Origin: Flavobacterium sp.
GTDB lineage: Bacteria; Bacteroidota; Bacteroidia; Flavobacteriales; Flavobacteriaceae
Assembly: GCA_024642295.1 (NCBI GenBank)
Contig: JAHEBK010000081.1
Coordinates: forward strand, 1-7,250
Length of the DNA stretch: 7,250 bases
Direction of reading: 5' to 3'
Shown: positions 1 to 6,516 of the stretch, one piece after another
Layout: each line of letters starts with the position of its first letter
Position numbering within the stretch: the first letter of the stretch is position 1
Notes under the pieces: generated by a model
Databases searched by the model: none
What the model was told of the DNA's origin: nothing
The model's input: the letters and a program-made list of their open reading frames with translations, nothing else
Position numbers and translations under genes: made by a program

Positions 1-1425
1 TCCTTTTTGAGCATAGGAACGTACATCAATTCCCATTTCACAATGTGTGGAGCAATTTCCACAAGAGATGCATTGGCCACCATTGGTTGTAATTCTAAAT
101 TTTGAAAATAAACGTTGTTGTAATCCTAATACAGCAGCCATTGGGCAACCAAAACGACACCAAACACGATTTCCTAAAATAGGGTAGAAGCCTACTCCAA
201 TCACACCACTAAAGGCTGACCCGATTGCAAAACCGTACCACTCTCTTAATTTATAGCTATCCATAAATAAGATGTTTTGGTTACCAGAAAAGTAATTCAT
301 CAAAATAGCTAAAACCATTATAGCAACCAATGTCAACATGGTATAGACTGCATCGGTGTCCATATCTTTGCGTTTAAAGGCGTATAAAGCACCCGTAAAG
401 ACTCCCAAAAACACTACTATTCCCCATACAAATTGGTCTTTGGTAATAAAACTCATGTCGGGATTGTTGGATAAAAAGGTAAAAATTACCGCAATCGTAC
501 TTGCAAAGACTAATACCAATACAATATGAATCATCCATCTTTCAATTTTCCATGCTTTAACGGAGTTGTTGCTCAAATGACGGAAAGAGTCTCCCGCAGT
601 TTCTGCTAGTCCACCGCACCCACATACCCAAGAGCAATACCATCTTTTCCCATAAAAATAAGTTAGAATAGGAGAGATGATAAAAATTAATGCTACACCA
701 AAGAGCAACATAAACATTCCTAAGTTACCTCCAGCGAGTAGGTTTTTTAAATGCCATTCGTCAAAAAAGTAATAATTTAGTGGCCACATATTTTTTAAAT
801 CCTTAGCAAAGTAAGCCTTTTCAGGATTTAGTTTGGTCAATATTTCAGGAATCAAAAATGCAAATCCCAATTGGAAAAACATAACCGACAATGTACGAAC
901 CAATTGATATTTATTGTGTCTGTATTTTAAGATGAATTTGTAACCCAATCCTAAAATTGCTACTGTATATAGCGTACCATAAACAAACCATTGTGAAGCA
1001 GCATGTCCGTTCAATAGTAGACTCAAGGGATCAAAAAAACCAACAATTCCAGTATTAGCTCCACCTTCTTCGTTTAGACCCAAGTATTTTGGAAACCAGT
1101 ACAAGGCAACATAAAACGAAGTTAACAGTATACCAATTATCCAACCAATTGTACCTTTGTTAGATAAACTTGATTTCCAGACGTCATTATTACTTATCCC
1201 TTCTGGACGATTCAAATAGAAGCTGTTGGCGTAGAGTACAATACCAGCAATTACTGAAACTAATGAACCTGTTAACCAGTATTCCTTGTTTGGAAATGCA
1301 ACATTTAGCAGAGCCAAGCTCATGATGAACAATCCAATTAATCCAATTGCTATTCCAATTTTTTGTTGTGTAGCCATGCTGCCATTGTGAGCTGCTAGAG
1401 ATATATTTTGTGTTGTTTTATTCAT
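1..1425 (-). CDS. Polytopic 4Fe-4S membrane protein, NapH/NosR/CcoG-like polyferredoxin (partial, 3' end outside window)
   Basis: I translated this frame by hand. It is open for 475 codons from ATG at 1425 to the window edge, so the C-terminus is missing. The protein has many hydrophobic segments (roughly residues 22-44, 55-70, 94-112, 145-163, 176-193, 234-254, 298-316, 333-349, 358-376 and 396-416), giving about eight to ten membrane spans. Two CxxxC motifs follow membrane segments: WYCSWVCGCGG (Cys264, 268, 270) and VWCRFGCP (Cys423, 427). They are followed by a ferredoxin motif CxxCxxCxxxC at Cys452, 455, 458 and 462, with Glu replacing the usual Pro after the last Cys. This layout is typical of NosR, NapH and CcoG membrane Fe-S proteins, which pass electrons at or across the cytoplasmic membrane. 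A second ferredoxin motif would be expected just beyond the edge. The start overlaps the stop of the upstream flavoprotein gene as ATGA, which suggests coupled translation and a working pair. The physiological electron acceptor cannot be told from the sequence. Confidence 0.9.
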   Translation of the reverse strand, partial: MNKTTQNISLAAHNGSMATQQKIGIAIGLIGLFIMSLALLNVAFPNKEYWLTGSLVSVIAGIVLYANSFYLNRPEGISNNDVWKSSLSNKGTIGWIIGILLTSFYVALYWFPKYLGLNEEGGANTGIVGFFDPLSLLLNGHAASQWFVYGTLYTVAILGLGYKFILKYRHNKYQLVRTLSVMFFQLGFAFLIPEILTKLNPEKAYFAKDLKNMWPLNYYFFDEWHLKNLLAGGNLGMFMLLFGVALIFIISPILTYFYGKRWYCSWVCGCGGLAETAGDSFRHLSNNSVKAWKIERWMIHIVLVLVFASTIAVIFTFLSNNPDMSFITKDQFVWGIVVFLGVFTGALYAFKRKDMDTDAVYTMLTLVAIMVLAILMNYFSGNQNILFMDSYKLREWYGFAIGSAFSGVIGVGFYPILGNRVWCRFGCPMAAVLGLQQRLFSKFRITTNGGQCISCGNCSTHCEMGIDVRSYAQKG

Positions 1426-2720
1426 GATAATATGTTTTTAGTACCACATTGTACTGTGAATTCATTTTGGATTTCTTTTTCATAAGAGCTATAAAACTCT
1501 GGGTCAAAATTGGCTTTTTTAAGATGTTCCATCACAAAATCTACCGTTTGTTTTTGGGTTAAAACAGTATCAAAAAATTCGTGTCGCATTCTGATACCAA
1601 ATGTATTTATACCAATAAAAGTCCTTGTAGTAGTGTCAAATGCAATTCTGATGGCTTTTTTACCTTTTTTGTGTTCCCAATAAAAATGAGTTTCATTTTC
1701 TTTTGGACTTGCCCAAACCCAACCGTAAGTTTGGTATTCGATATCCAAAAATTTAGCCGAGTTAAACCAATGTCCTGGTTTGTATTCTGTAGGGGTACCA
1801 GTTAATGTTTGTGCCAAAGTTTCGCCCATCATTCTTCCGGTATACCAAACGGCTTCAATAGGTCTTCGTAAATCAATGCCTTCATGTTGTTCGGCACAAT
1901 CACCAATAGCATAAATATCTTTGCAATTCGTTTCTAAAAACCGATTCACTTTAACACCTCGTCCCAGTTCAATTCCTGAATCTTTGAGGAAATCAACATT
2001 TGGAGAAACTCCTGCAGTCAATCCTACTATTTGGCATTCGATAGTTTCACCTTTATCGGTAATAATCGCTTTGGCATGCCCGTTTTCGTCAGGGATTATT
2101 TCTTTTAAACCCGTTTCTAATCGTAAATCGATATGGTGTTCTAGGATATGACGATTAATCATTTGGCTTTCTCCAAAAGGCAGAACAGCATCCCAAAAAC
2201 TCTTTTCACGCACCAGAAACGTCACAGGGATTTTACGCGAATGCAACATTTCGGCCAATTCAATTCCAATTAAACCACCGCCTACGATTACCGCTCTTTT
2301 AGTTGTGGGCGCCCATTGTTCTAGAAGTTCTAAATCTTGCTTGGAATATAAACCTGTAACTCCTTTTAAGTCTTGACCTGGCCAGCCAAATTTATTGGAT
2401 TTTGAACCTGTTGCTAAAACTAGTTTGTCAAAATTAAAAACGATATTTCCATCTAAAAGCAACGATTTTTCTTTTGGAAAAACTTGGGTTACTTTTTTAT
2501 GGAGAAGATTAATATTATTTTTTTTCCAAAAATCATTTTCATATGGCTGTGTATGTTCAAACTTCATGTGTCCCATGAAAACATACATTAAAGCAGTTCT
2601 TGAAAAGAAGAATTCTGTTTCAGATGAAATGATAGTAATTTTAGAATTTGATTTCTTCCGGATGTGTCTTGCCAATGTGACTCCTGAAATTCCGTTACCA
2701 ATGATGACAATATGTTCCAT
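1422..2720 (-). CDS. FAD-dependent NAD(P)H oxidoreductase (pyridine nucleotide-disulfide oxidoreductase fold)
   Basis: This 432-aa soluble flavoprotein has an N-terminal FAD-binding Rossmann motif IGNGISG at residues 7-13 and a VLATGS motif at 101-106. A second dinucleotide fold, VGGGLIGIE at 146-154, should bind NAD(P)H, and the FAD-contacting AIGDCAE lies at 271-277. The order matches rubredoxin reductase, NirB N-terminal and CoA-disulfide-reductase-like enzymes. There is no CxxxxC redox disulfide near the N-terminus, so it is not a classical disulfide reductase; the equivalent region reads FFFSRTALM (37-45), as in the NirB/rubredoxin-reductase type. About 150 residues follow the AIGDCAE motif, a long aromatic-rich C-terminal domain of unknown role. 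The gene begins 40 nt after the lipoprotein gene and ends in an ATGA overlap with the membrane Fe-S protein. A likely role, by inference, is to take electrons from NAD(P)H and pass them to that partner. No Shine-Dalgarno sequence precedes the start. Confidence 0.92.
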   Translation of the reverse strand: MEHIVIIGNGISGVTLARHIRKKSNSKITIISSETEFFFSRTALMYVFMGHMKFEHTQPYENDFWKKNNINLLHKKVTQVFPKEKSLLLDGNIVFNFDKLVLATGSKSNKFGWPGQDLKGVTGLYSKQDLELLEQWAPTTKRAVIVGGGLIGIELAEMLHSRKIPVTFLVREKSFWDAVLPFGESQMINRHILEHHIDLRLETGLKEIIPDENGHAKAIITDKGETIECQIVGLTAGVSPNVDFLKDSGIELGRGVKVNRFLETNCKDIYAIGDCAEQHEGIDLRRPIEAVWYTGRMMGETLAQTLTGTPTEYKPGHWFNSAKFLDIEYQTYGWVWASPKENETHFYWEHKKGKKAIRIAFDTTTRTFIGINTFGIRMRHEFFDTVLTQKQTVDFVMEHLKKANFDPEFYSSYEKEIQNEFTVQCGTKNILS

Positions 2721-2760
2721 AAATTGTTTTATTGTGTGAATAGTTTTTTTGAAATCGGTT

Positions 2761-3540
2761 TTAAATAGTTTTAAAACCAGAAGCGGGAGTAAATGTGTTT
2801 TCCTTTACACTAATGAATTTAATATTAGACAGGGTTGCGTTTCCTATTTCTTTTGTTAATCCTTTGCCAGAAACCCATTCCCAAAAGGACCATTTAGTAG
2901 CAATAGCAATACCATTAATTTCTGTATAATTGGTATACTTTATTGCATGCGGGTTTTTTTCAGCTTTTTCTTTGTTACCCATAGCGGTTACGATATAAGC
3001 TGCTTTTTCTATTAAATTTGTTTTTTTATTGGTGTAAACTATATACCAATCATCAGGTGCATCTCCTGTCCCAGCTTCAAATGTCAAACGTTGGCTGTCA
3101 AAATCTTCGTGGTCAGCTTCAGTATTGTTGTATTTTTCCCAAATAGTGCCACCATCATTCATTTTATAAGGAAATAAAAAGAAATATGACCAAGTATAGG
3201 CGTCAAAGCGTACTGATTTTTCAGAAGGTACATCAGGGGAATAAAATACTTTGTCATGGTCCGTAATAATTTTTGAACCGTTTTTAAATTCAATTATACC
3301 TTTGCTAGAATTGGTTAAAAGTGTAATGGTAGCATTCAAGCGTTCTTTGCTCCCAAAGAACAATTGAATGTCAAATTGTATTGCTTCTTTTGCGCTAAAA
3401 GCTTCCTTGTGATGTGCTTTTTCTGTTTTCTCAACGAATGTTAATTCTTTTTTTTTCGCACATTGTTTAGAAGATTTACAACTCGCTAGTGAAAGAGTTG
3501 CTAAAAAAAGTATTACTGCCGTTTTTATCAATGGATTCAT
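2761..3540 (-). CDS. Putative lipoprotein resembling DUF6503-family proteins
   Basis: The 259-aa product starts with a lipoprotein signal peptide: positively charged Lys6, a hydrophobic stretch at 8-18, and a lipobox LASC with the lipidated Cys at residue 21. The mature part is charged and probably beta-rich, with a distinctive aromatic patch SYFFLFPYKMNDGG at 118-131. That patch recalls the YFF..PF.L.D.G segment I associate with DUF6503 proteins of Bacteroidota; this family link is from memory of the motif and is moderate at best. No catalytic motif is evident. The fold might be a LolA/LolB-like lipid-binding barrel, as several such Bacteroidota lipoproteins are, but the sequence alone does not prove it. 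The gene starts 10 nt after the TIGR04283 glycosyltransferase stop and lies 40 nt before the flavoprotein gene, so it is co-transcribed. A surface or periplasmic carrier role would fit the operon, but this is inference. Confidence 0.85.
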   Translation of the reverse strand: MNPLIKTAVILFLATLSLASCKSSKQCAKKKELTFVEKTEKAHHKEAFSAKEAIQFDIQLFFGSKERLNATITLLTNSSKGIIEFKNGSKIITDHDKVFYSPDVPSEKSVRFDAYTWSYFFLFPYKMNDGGTIWEKYNNTEADHEDFDSQRLTFEAGTGDAPDDWYIVYTNKKTNLIEKAAYIVTAMGNKEKAEKNPHAIKYTNYTEINGIAIATKWSFWEWVSGKGLTKEIGNATLSNIKFISVKENTFTPASGFKTI

Positions 3541-3550
3541 ATGTTTTAAT

Positions 3551-4243
3551 TTAAATGATGTTCCTATTATAATATTCCTGTAAGCTGTTTATGGAATGTC
3601 CCAACTTTTTTTTGAGATGTATCACTCCAAAATGATATTGTAATTTCCAAACCCCATTTTGTTTGTATTTCCGTGCTGAGGTAATCATATATTGCGGAAT
3701 AACAACAAATTGATTTATGGCGTAAAGCCGTTCTATTATTTCGTTGTCTTCATAAATAGTGTATTCTTCGTTAAAACAACCGATGTCGTTAAACAGATTT
3801 TTGGTTATAAATAATGATTGATCACCCCCTCGACAACTTTTATGATTAAAACGTGTAAACCATTGAGAAATTAATAAAAGAGGGTGTTTGAGATCAAATT
3901 TCATTCTGAAACAACCTGCCTGAATCCCTTTGTTGATTTGTTTTTCAATGAATAAGTCAAAATGCTCAGGAGGAAAACTGTCACAGTGTAAAAAGTACAA
4001 AATGTTTCCTGTTGCTATTTTAGCACCATTATTCATTTGCTTGGCTCTCCCTTTTTCAGAACGAATACATTTAATGTTCTCCAATGAATTTATTTGTTTT
4101 AAGGCACCATCGCATTTACCACCGTCAACGATAATAATCTCAAATGGAATTTTTTTCGAAATCACCTTCTTAAGATACAATAAAACTGACCGAATACTCT
4201 CGGACTCATTGTAAATAGGAATGATAATCGAAATTTTATTCAT
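3551..4243 (-). CDS. TIGR04283-type family 2 glycosyltransferase (arsenosugar biosynthesis-associated)
   Basis: This 230-aa GT-A fold glycosyltransferase has the TIGR04283 hallmarks in order: SIIIPIYNES (5-14), IIVDGG (37-42), GRAKQMNNGA (65-74), FLHCDS (85-90, the DxD-like metal/nucleotide site), GGDQSLF (139-145), YEDNEI (164-169) and TSARKY...NGVWK (188-200). The family was first described as rSAM/selenodomain-associated transferase 2 and is now annotated as an arsenosugar biosynthesis glycosyltransferase. It probably transfers or trims a sugar on a small acceptor; the exact reaction is not established from the sequence. Oddities are DGGKCDG where the family usually has DGGSTDG, HCDS where HADT or HADS is usual, and six cysteines overall (44, 59, 87, 111, 137, 156). 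The start overlaps the end of the DUF547 gene by 8 nt, with a weak GGA about 10 nt upstream. Its length is normal for the family and it has no signal peptide, so it should act in the cytoplasm. Confidence 0.92.
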   Translation of the reverse strand: MNKISIIIPIYNESESIRSVLLYLKKVISKKIPFEIIIVDGGKCDGALKQINSLENIKCIRSEKGRAKQMNNGAKIATGNILYFLHCDSFPPEHFDLFIEKQINKGIQAGCFRMKFDLKHPLLLISQWFTRFNHKSCRGGDQSLFITKNLFNDIGCFNEEYTIYEDNEIIERLYAINQFVVIPQYMITSARKYKQNGVWKLQYHFGVIHLKKKLGHSINSLQEYYNRNII

Positions 4244-4988
4244 TCAAATTCCAGTTGTAGTTTTTAAAGGTTGTTTTGGCTTTGGAATCTATTTTTGTAC
4301 TACTGTATTGATTTAAAAAATCAATCAAAGAACCTTTGGTTTTAAAATCACCACCAAACCAATTAAAAATTTCTGAAATTTCAATTTTAGATTTTGTAAT
4401 GGTGTTTTTAGTTTTGTCATTAATGAAATTTTTTGATACTTCAGCCAGTTGTTTACTCAATTCAGCTTCTGTGTAGGCTTCATTTAATAAGTTCGGACAA
4501 GAAAAAGAAGCACAGTTGATAGCGAAGTGAATGCGTGGTTCGCCCATTTTTCTAAGGATTTCATGTTCGATTTGTTCTAAACTGTATTTTTGACCACCCA
4601 AAGTAATAAATTTTTTACCCCATGGGTTGCTAATTTCTTTAATACTTTTTACAGGGTAATTGTCAATGATTAATTTTACAGTAAAAGCATTGTATGTGTT
4701 AATCCAATACGCTAAAGTTGCGTTTCGGCTCCATGATTTTGAAGGAACGTTGGCTTCTAAAATGTCTAAATACCCTTCTAGTGCCGCTTTGTCTTTAAGA
4801 AATCCTTTGTAATTCACATTTCCATTAGACGAAACATGTTTTTTTAATAAGGTATCCCATTTTGAGTGGTCTACTGTTTTAATTGACTGAAATGAATTCG
4901 TTTTAGTACTATTGTCAGCGGTATTTATTATTGTGTTACTTGTAACAAATAATGGTGTAAGTAATAAGATAAAAAATATTTTTTTCAT
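4236..4988 (-). CDS. Exported DUF547 domain protein
   Basis: The 250-aa protein begins with a signal peptide (Lys2, Lys3 and a hydrophobic core at 4-16, probable cleavage near 17-20), so it should be periplasmic or secreted. The DUF547 domain spans about residues 40-215. It shows the conserved features WDTLLKKHV (44-52), AYWINTYNAFTVKLI (93-107), NPWGKKF (121-127), LEQIEHEILR (137-146), and HFAINCASFSCPNL (154-167) with His154, Cys159 and Cys164. The His and Cys residues in this block are strongly conserved in the family, but no enzymatic activity is firmly known, so none is assigned. Upstream is a 62-nt spacer holding a triple hexamer repeat; downstream the gene overlaps the TIGR04283 transferase by 8 nt. 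An ATG at 4998 is in a different frame, and 4988 is the start that gives the signal peptide. Confidence 0.9.
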   Translation of the reverse strand: MKKIFFILLLTPLFVTSNTIINTADNSTKTNSFQSIKTVDHSKWDTLLKKHVSSNGNVNYKGFLKDKAALEGYLDILEANVPSKSWSRNATLAYWINTYNAFTVKLIIDNYPVKSIKEISNPWGKKFITLGGQKYSLEQIEHEILRKMGEPRIHFAINCASFSCPNLLNEAYTEAELSKQLAEVSKNFINDKTKNTITKSKIEISEIFNWFGGDFKTKGSLIDFLNQYSSTKIDSKAKTTFKNYNWNLNE

Positions 4989-5019
4989 TTTTTTTCATTT
5001 TTAATGTTCACTAAACAGT

Positions 5020-5037
5020 CGGTTAGGGTTGCGGTTA
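5020..5037. repeat. Three tandem GGTT-core hexamers in the spacer before the DUF547 gene
   Basis: On the plus strand GGTTAG, GGTTGC and GGTTAC follow each other directly, giving a 6-bp period over 18 bases. The array is flanked by CAGT (5016-5019) and ACTG (5037-5040), which are inverted repeats of each other. It sits in the 62-nt gap between the desaturase and DUF547 genes and is the only G-rich island in an otherwise A/T-only spacer. It could be a protein binding site or a weak RNA structure; it may also be chance. Confidence 0.35.
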
Positions 5038-5050
5038 CTGACAATTTTTT

Positions 5051-5923
5051 TTATTTTTTTAACGGATACAATTCTTGTTCAATAAAATCTTCAGGAAATT
5101 CGCTGTCGTTTTTAAATCCTAGTTCAATGTTTTTACCGTCCGAAGGAATGTAATTAGTTTTAAAAAGATAGTCCCATAGACTCAAAGAAATACCAAAATT
5201 AATACCGTATTTATTGGGGATTTTTTTGCTGTGATGCCAAATGTGCATTTTAGGATTGTTGAGGATGTATTTAAAAATGCCGTAATCCCAACCAATGTTA
5301 GCGTGATTCAAATGGCCGATAGCAATACTGATAAAATGAATTATAAAAACATCTTGTAAATTGACACCTCCAATGAGGATGATAGGTAAATATAAAATTG
5401 ATTTATAAACAATGGGTTCCATCCAATTGTATCGAAAATGAGCCGCAAACCCCATTTCTTTAACGCTATGATGTGTTTGATGGATTTTCCATAAAAACGG
5501 AATGGTATGTAGCAGTCGATGTACATTCCACTGGATGAAATCGCTGATGAGGAAGAATAGGAGCAGAGACCAACCACGAGGTAATTTGGAAATCGAAAAC
5601 AGCTGAATAGAAGTTAATTCGAGTCCAAATAGTCCTAAGAAATCGTTGATGAGTTGCTCGGTCACATTGGATAAAGCAATTAAAAGAATGAGGTTGAGTA
5701 AGAAAAAGTTAAAAAACAAATAGAACAAATCCAGCCAAAAATCTTTTCGCAATACCTTTTGATTTTTTCGCCAAGGAAATAGTAATTCTAATATCCAAAC
5801 GCCTAATGAAATAGCGATTAATCCATAGAAATAGTTGTCCCAATTTGGGAACAAAATTTCGTTTTTTAAATATGTAAAATAGCCTTGGTAGGAATTGATT
5901 ATGATGTCAATGTATTTTTTCAT
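5051..5923 (-). CDS. Sterol desaturase / fatty acid hydroxylase superfamily membrane protein
   Basis: This 290-aa integral membrane protein carries the histidine boxes of the membrane di-iron oxygenase superfamily: HRLLH (135-139), HQTHH (148-152), HLNH (204-207) and HIWHH (227-231). His162 in AAHFRYNWMEP is a further conserved-type His. Hydrophobic stretches at about 31-50, 62-86, 116-132 and 172-200 anchor it, and the His clusters should face the cytoplasm and bind two irons. Members hydroxylate or desaturate lipids such as fatty acids, sterols, carotenoids or ether lipids using O2 and an electron donor; the substrate cannot be read here. The start is shared with the previous gene in a TAATG arrangement (1-nt overlap), so translation is probably coupled to the TIGR04282 transferase. 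The electron donor could be the flavoprotein/Fe-S pair at the end of the operon (inference). Confidence 0.92.
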   Translation of the reverse strand: MKKYIDIIINSYQGYFTYLKNEILFPNWDNYFYGLIAISLGVWILELLFPWRKNQKVLRKDFWLDLFYLFFNFFLLNLILLIALSNVTEQLINDFLGLFGLELTSIQLFSISKLPRGWSLLLFFLISDFIQWNVHRLLHTIPFLWKIHQTHHSVKEMGFAAHFRYNWMEPIVYKSILYLPIILIGGVNLQDVFIIHFISIAIGHLNHANIGWDYGIFKYILNNPKMHIWHHSKKIPNKYGINFGISLSLWDYLFKTNYIPSDGKNIELGFKNDSEFPEDFIEQELYPLKK

Positions 5924-6516
5924 TATTTCAAAATGTAATTGCTTTTTTCTAAATCTTCAAAGGTGTCGATGTCATTCAAAGTGGGTAATAAATGTATTTT
6001 GTTTTTCGCTAGGTCTTTTAAAGTACGATCTAAAACTGAGGAAGTTCCCCATTGCTTATTTTGAAAAATAAGTTCGTTTATTTGATTTAAACCTAATAAA
6101 TAATAGCCACCATCTTCTGCAGGTCCAATAACCACATCACTTGTGTTTAATTGAGTAAAAGCATTTTCAATGATTGCTGTTTTGAGGTCGAATAAATCAC
6201 TACCGATGATGATGCATTTTTGGTATCCTAAATTAAAAAGAGATTCAAAAGCCACTAACATTTTCTTGCCTAAATCACCTTGGCTTTGTACTTTTTTATA
6301 GTAAAATTTTGGATTCCAAATATCATTTTCTATGATGGCTGTATCATAAAAAACGTATTTGTCACAATCCAAATCTTGGGTTTGCTCCATCGTGTGTTGT
6401 AACAAATCTTGGTACACCTGCAAGGCTTTTTCATTGCCGATGGTTTTTGCTAATCGGGTTTTTACTTTTCCTAATTCAGGATTACGGGTAAAAATGAGAA
6501 GTGCCTTAGTTTTCAT
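5923..6516 (-). CDS. TIGR04282-type glycosyltransferase / nucleotidyltransferase-like protein (arsenosugar biosynthesis-associated)
   Basis: The longest frame begins at 6567, but I place the start at ATG 6516, giving 197 aa. The family consensus begins right there (MKTKALLIFTRNPELGK), the 17 extra residues have no family character, and an AGGAA lies about 10 nt upstream, a rare Shine-Dalgarno match in this window. Motifs in order are ELGKVKTRLA (14-23), QGDLGKKM (79-86), IIGSDLFD (103-110, the metal-binding GSD), GPAEDGGYYLLGL (131-143) and DIDTFEDLE (182-190). This is the CofC/MobA-like GT-A fold of TIGR04282, first named rSAM/selenodomain-associated transferase 1 and now annotated as arsenosugar biosynthesis glycosyltransferase. 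GSDLFD replaces the more common GSDCP, which I believe is seen in other Bacteroidota members. The gene overlaps the rhodanese end by 11 nt and its stop shares a base with the next start. It is cytoplasmic, as no signal peptide is present. Confidence 0.9.
   Translation of the reverse strand: MKTKALLIFTRNPELGKVKTRLAKTIGNEKALQVYQDLLQHTMEQTQDLDCDKYVFYDTAIIENDIWNPKFYYKKVQSQGDLGKKMLVAFESLFNLGYQKCIIIGSDLFDLKTAIIENAFTQLNTSDVVIGPAEDGGYYLLGLNQINELIFQNKQWGTSSVLDRTLKDLAKNKIHLLPTLNDIDTFEDLEKSNYILK

Noticed and set aside
1..1425. Membrane Fe-S protein as nosR, napH or ccoG itself
   Set aside because: Only the general motif pattern is shared; no nos, nap or cytochrome oxidase genes are nearby and the C-terminus is missing, so no specific symbol is justified.
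5016..5060. Plus-strand terminator: CAGT...ACTG stem followed by a T run
   Set aside because: The stem is only 4 bp with a large loop, no gene on the plus strand needs it, and the T run overlaps the lysine codons at the end of the desaturase gene.
5341..5577. A 78-codon minus-strand frame inside the desaturase gene
   Set aside because: It is an alternative frame within a gene whose own frame carries all the histidine boxes; no independent support.
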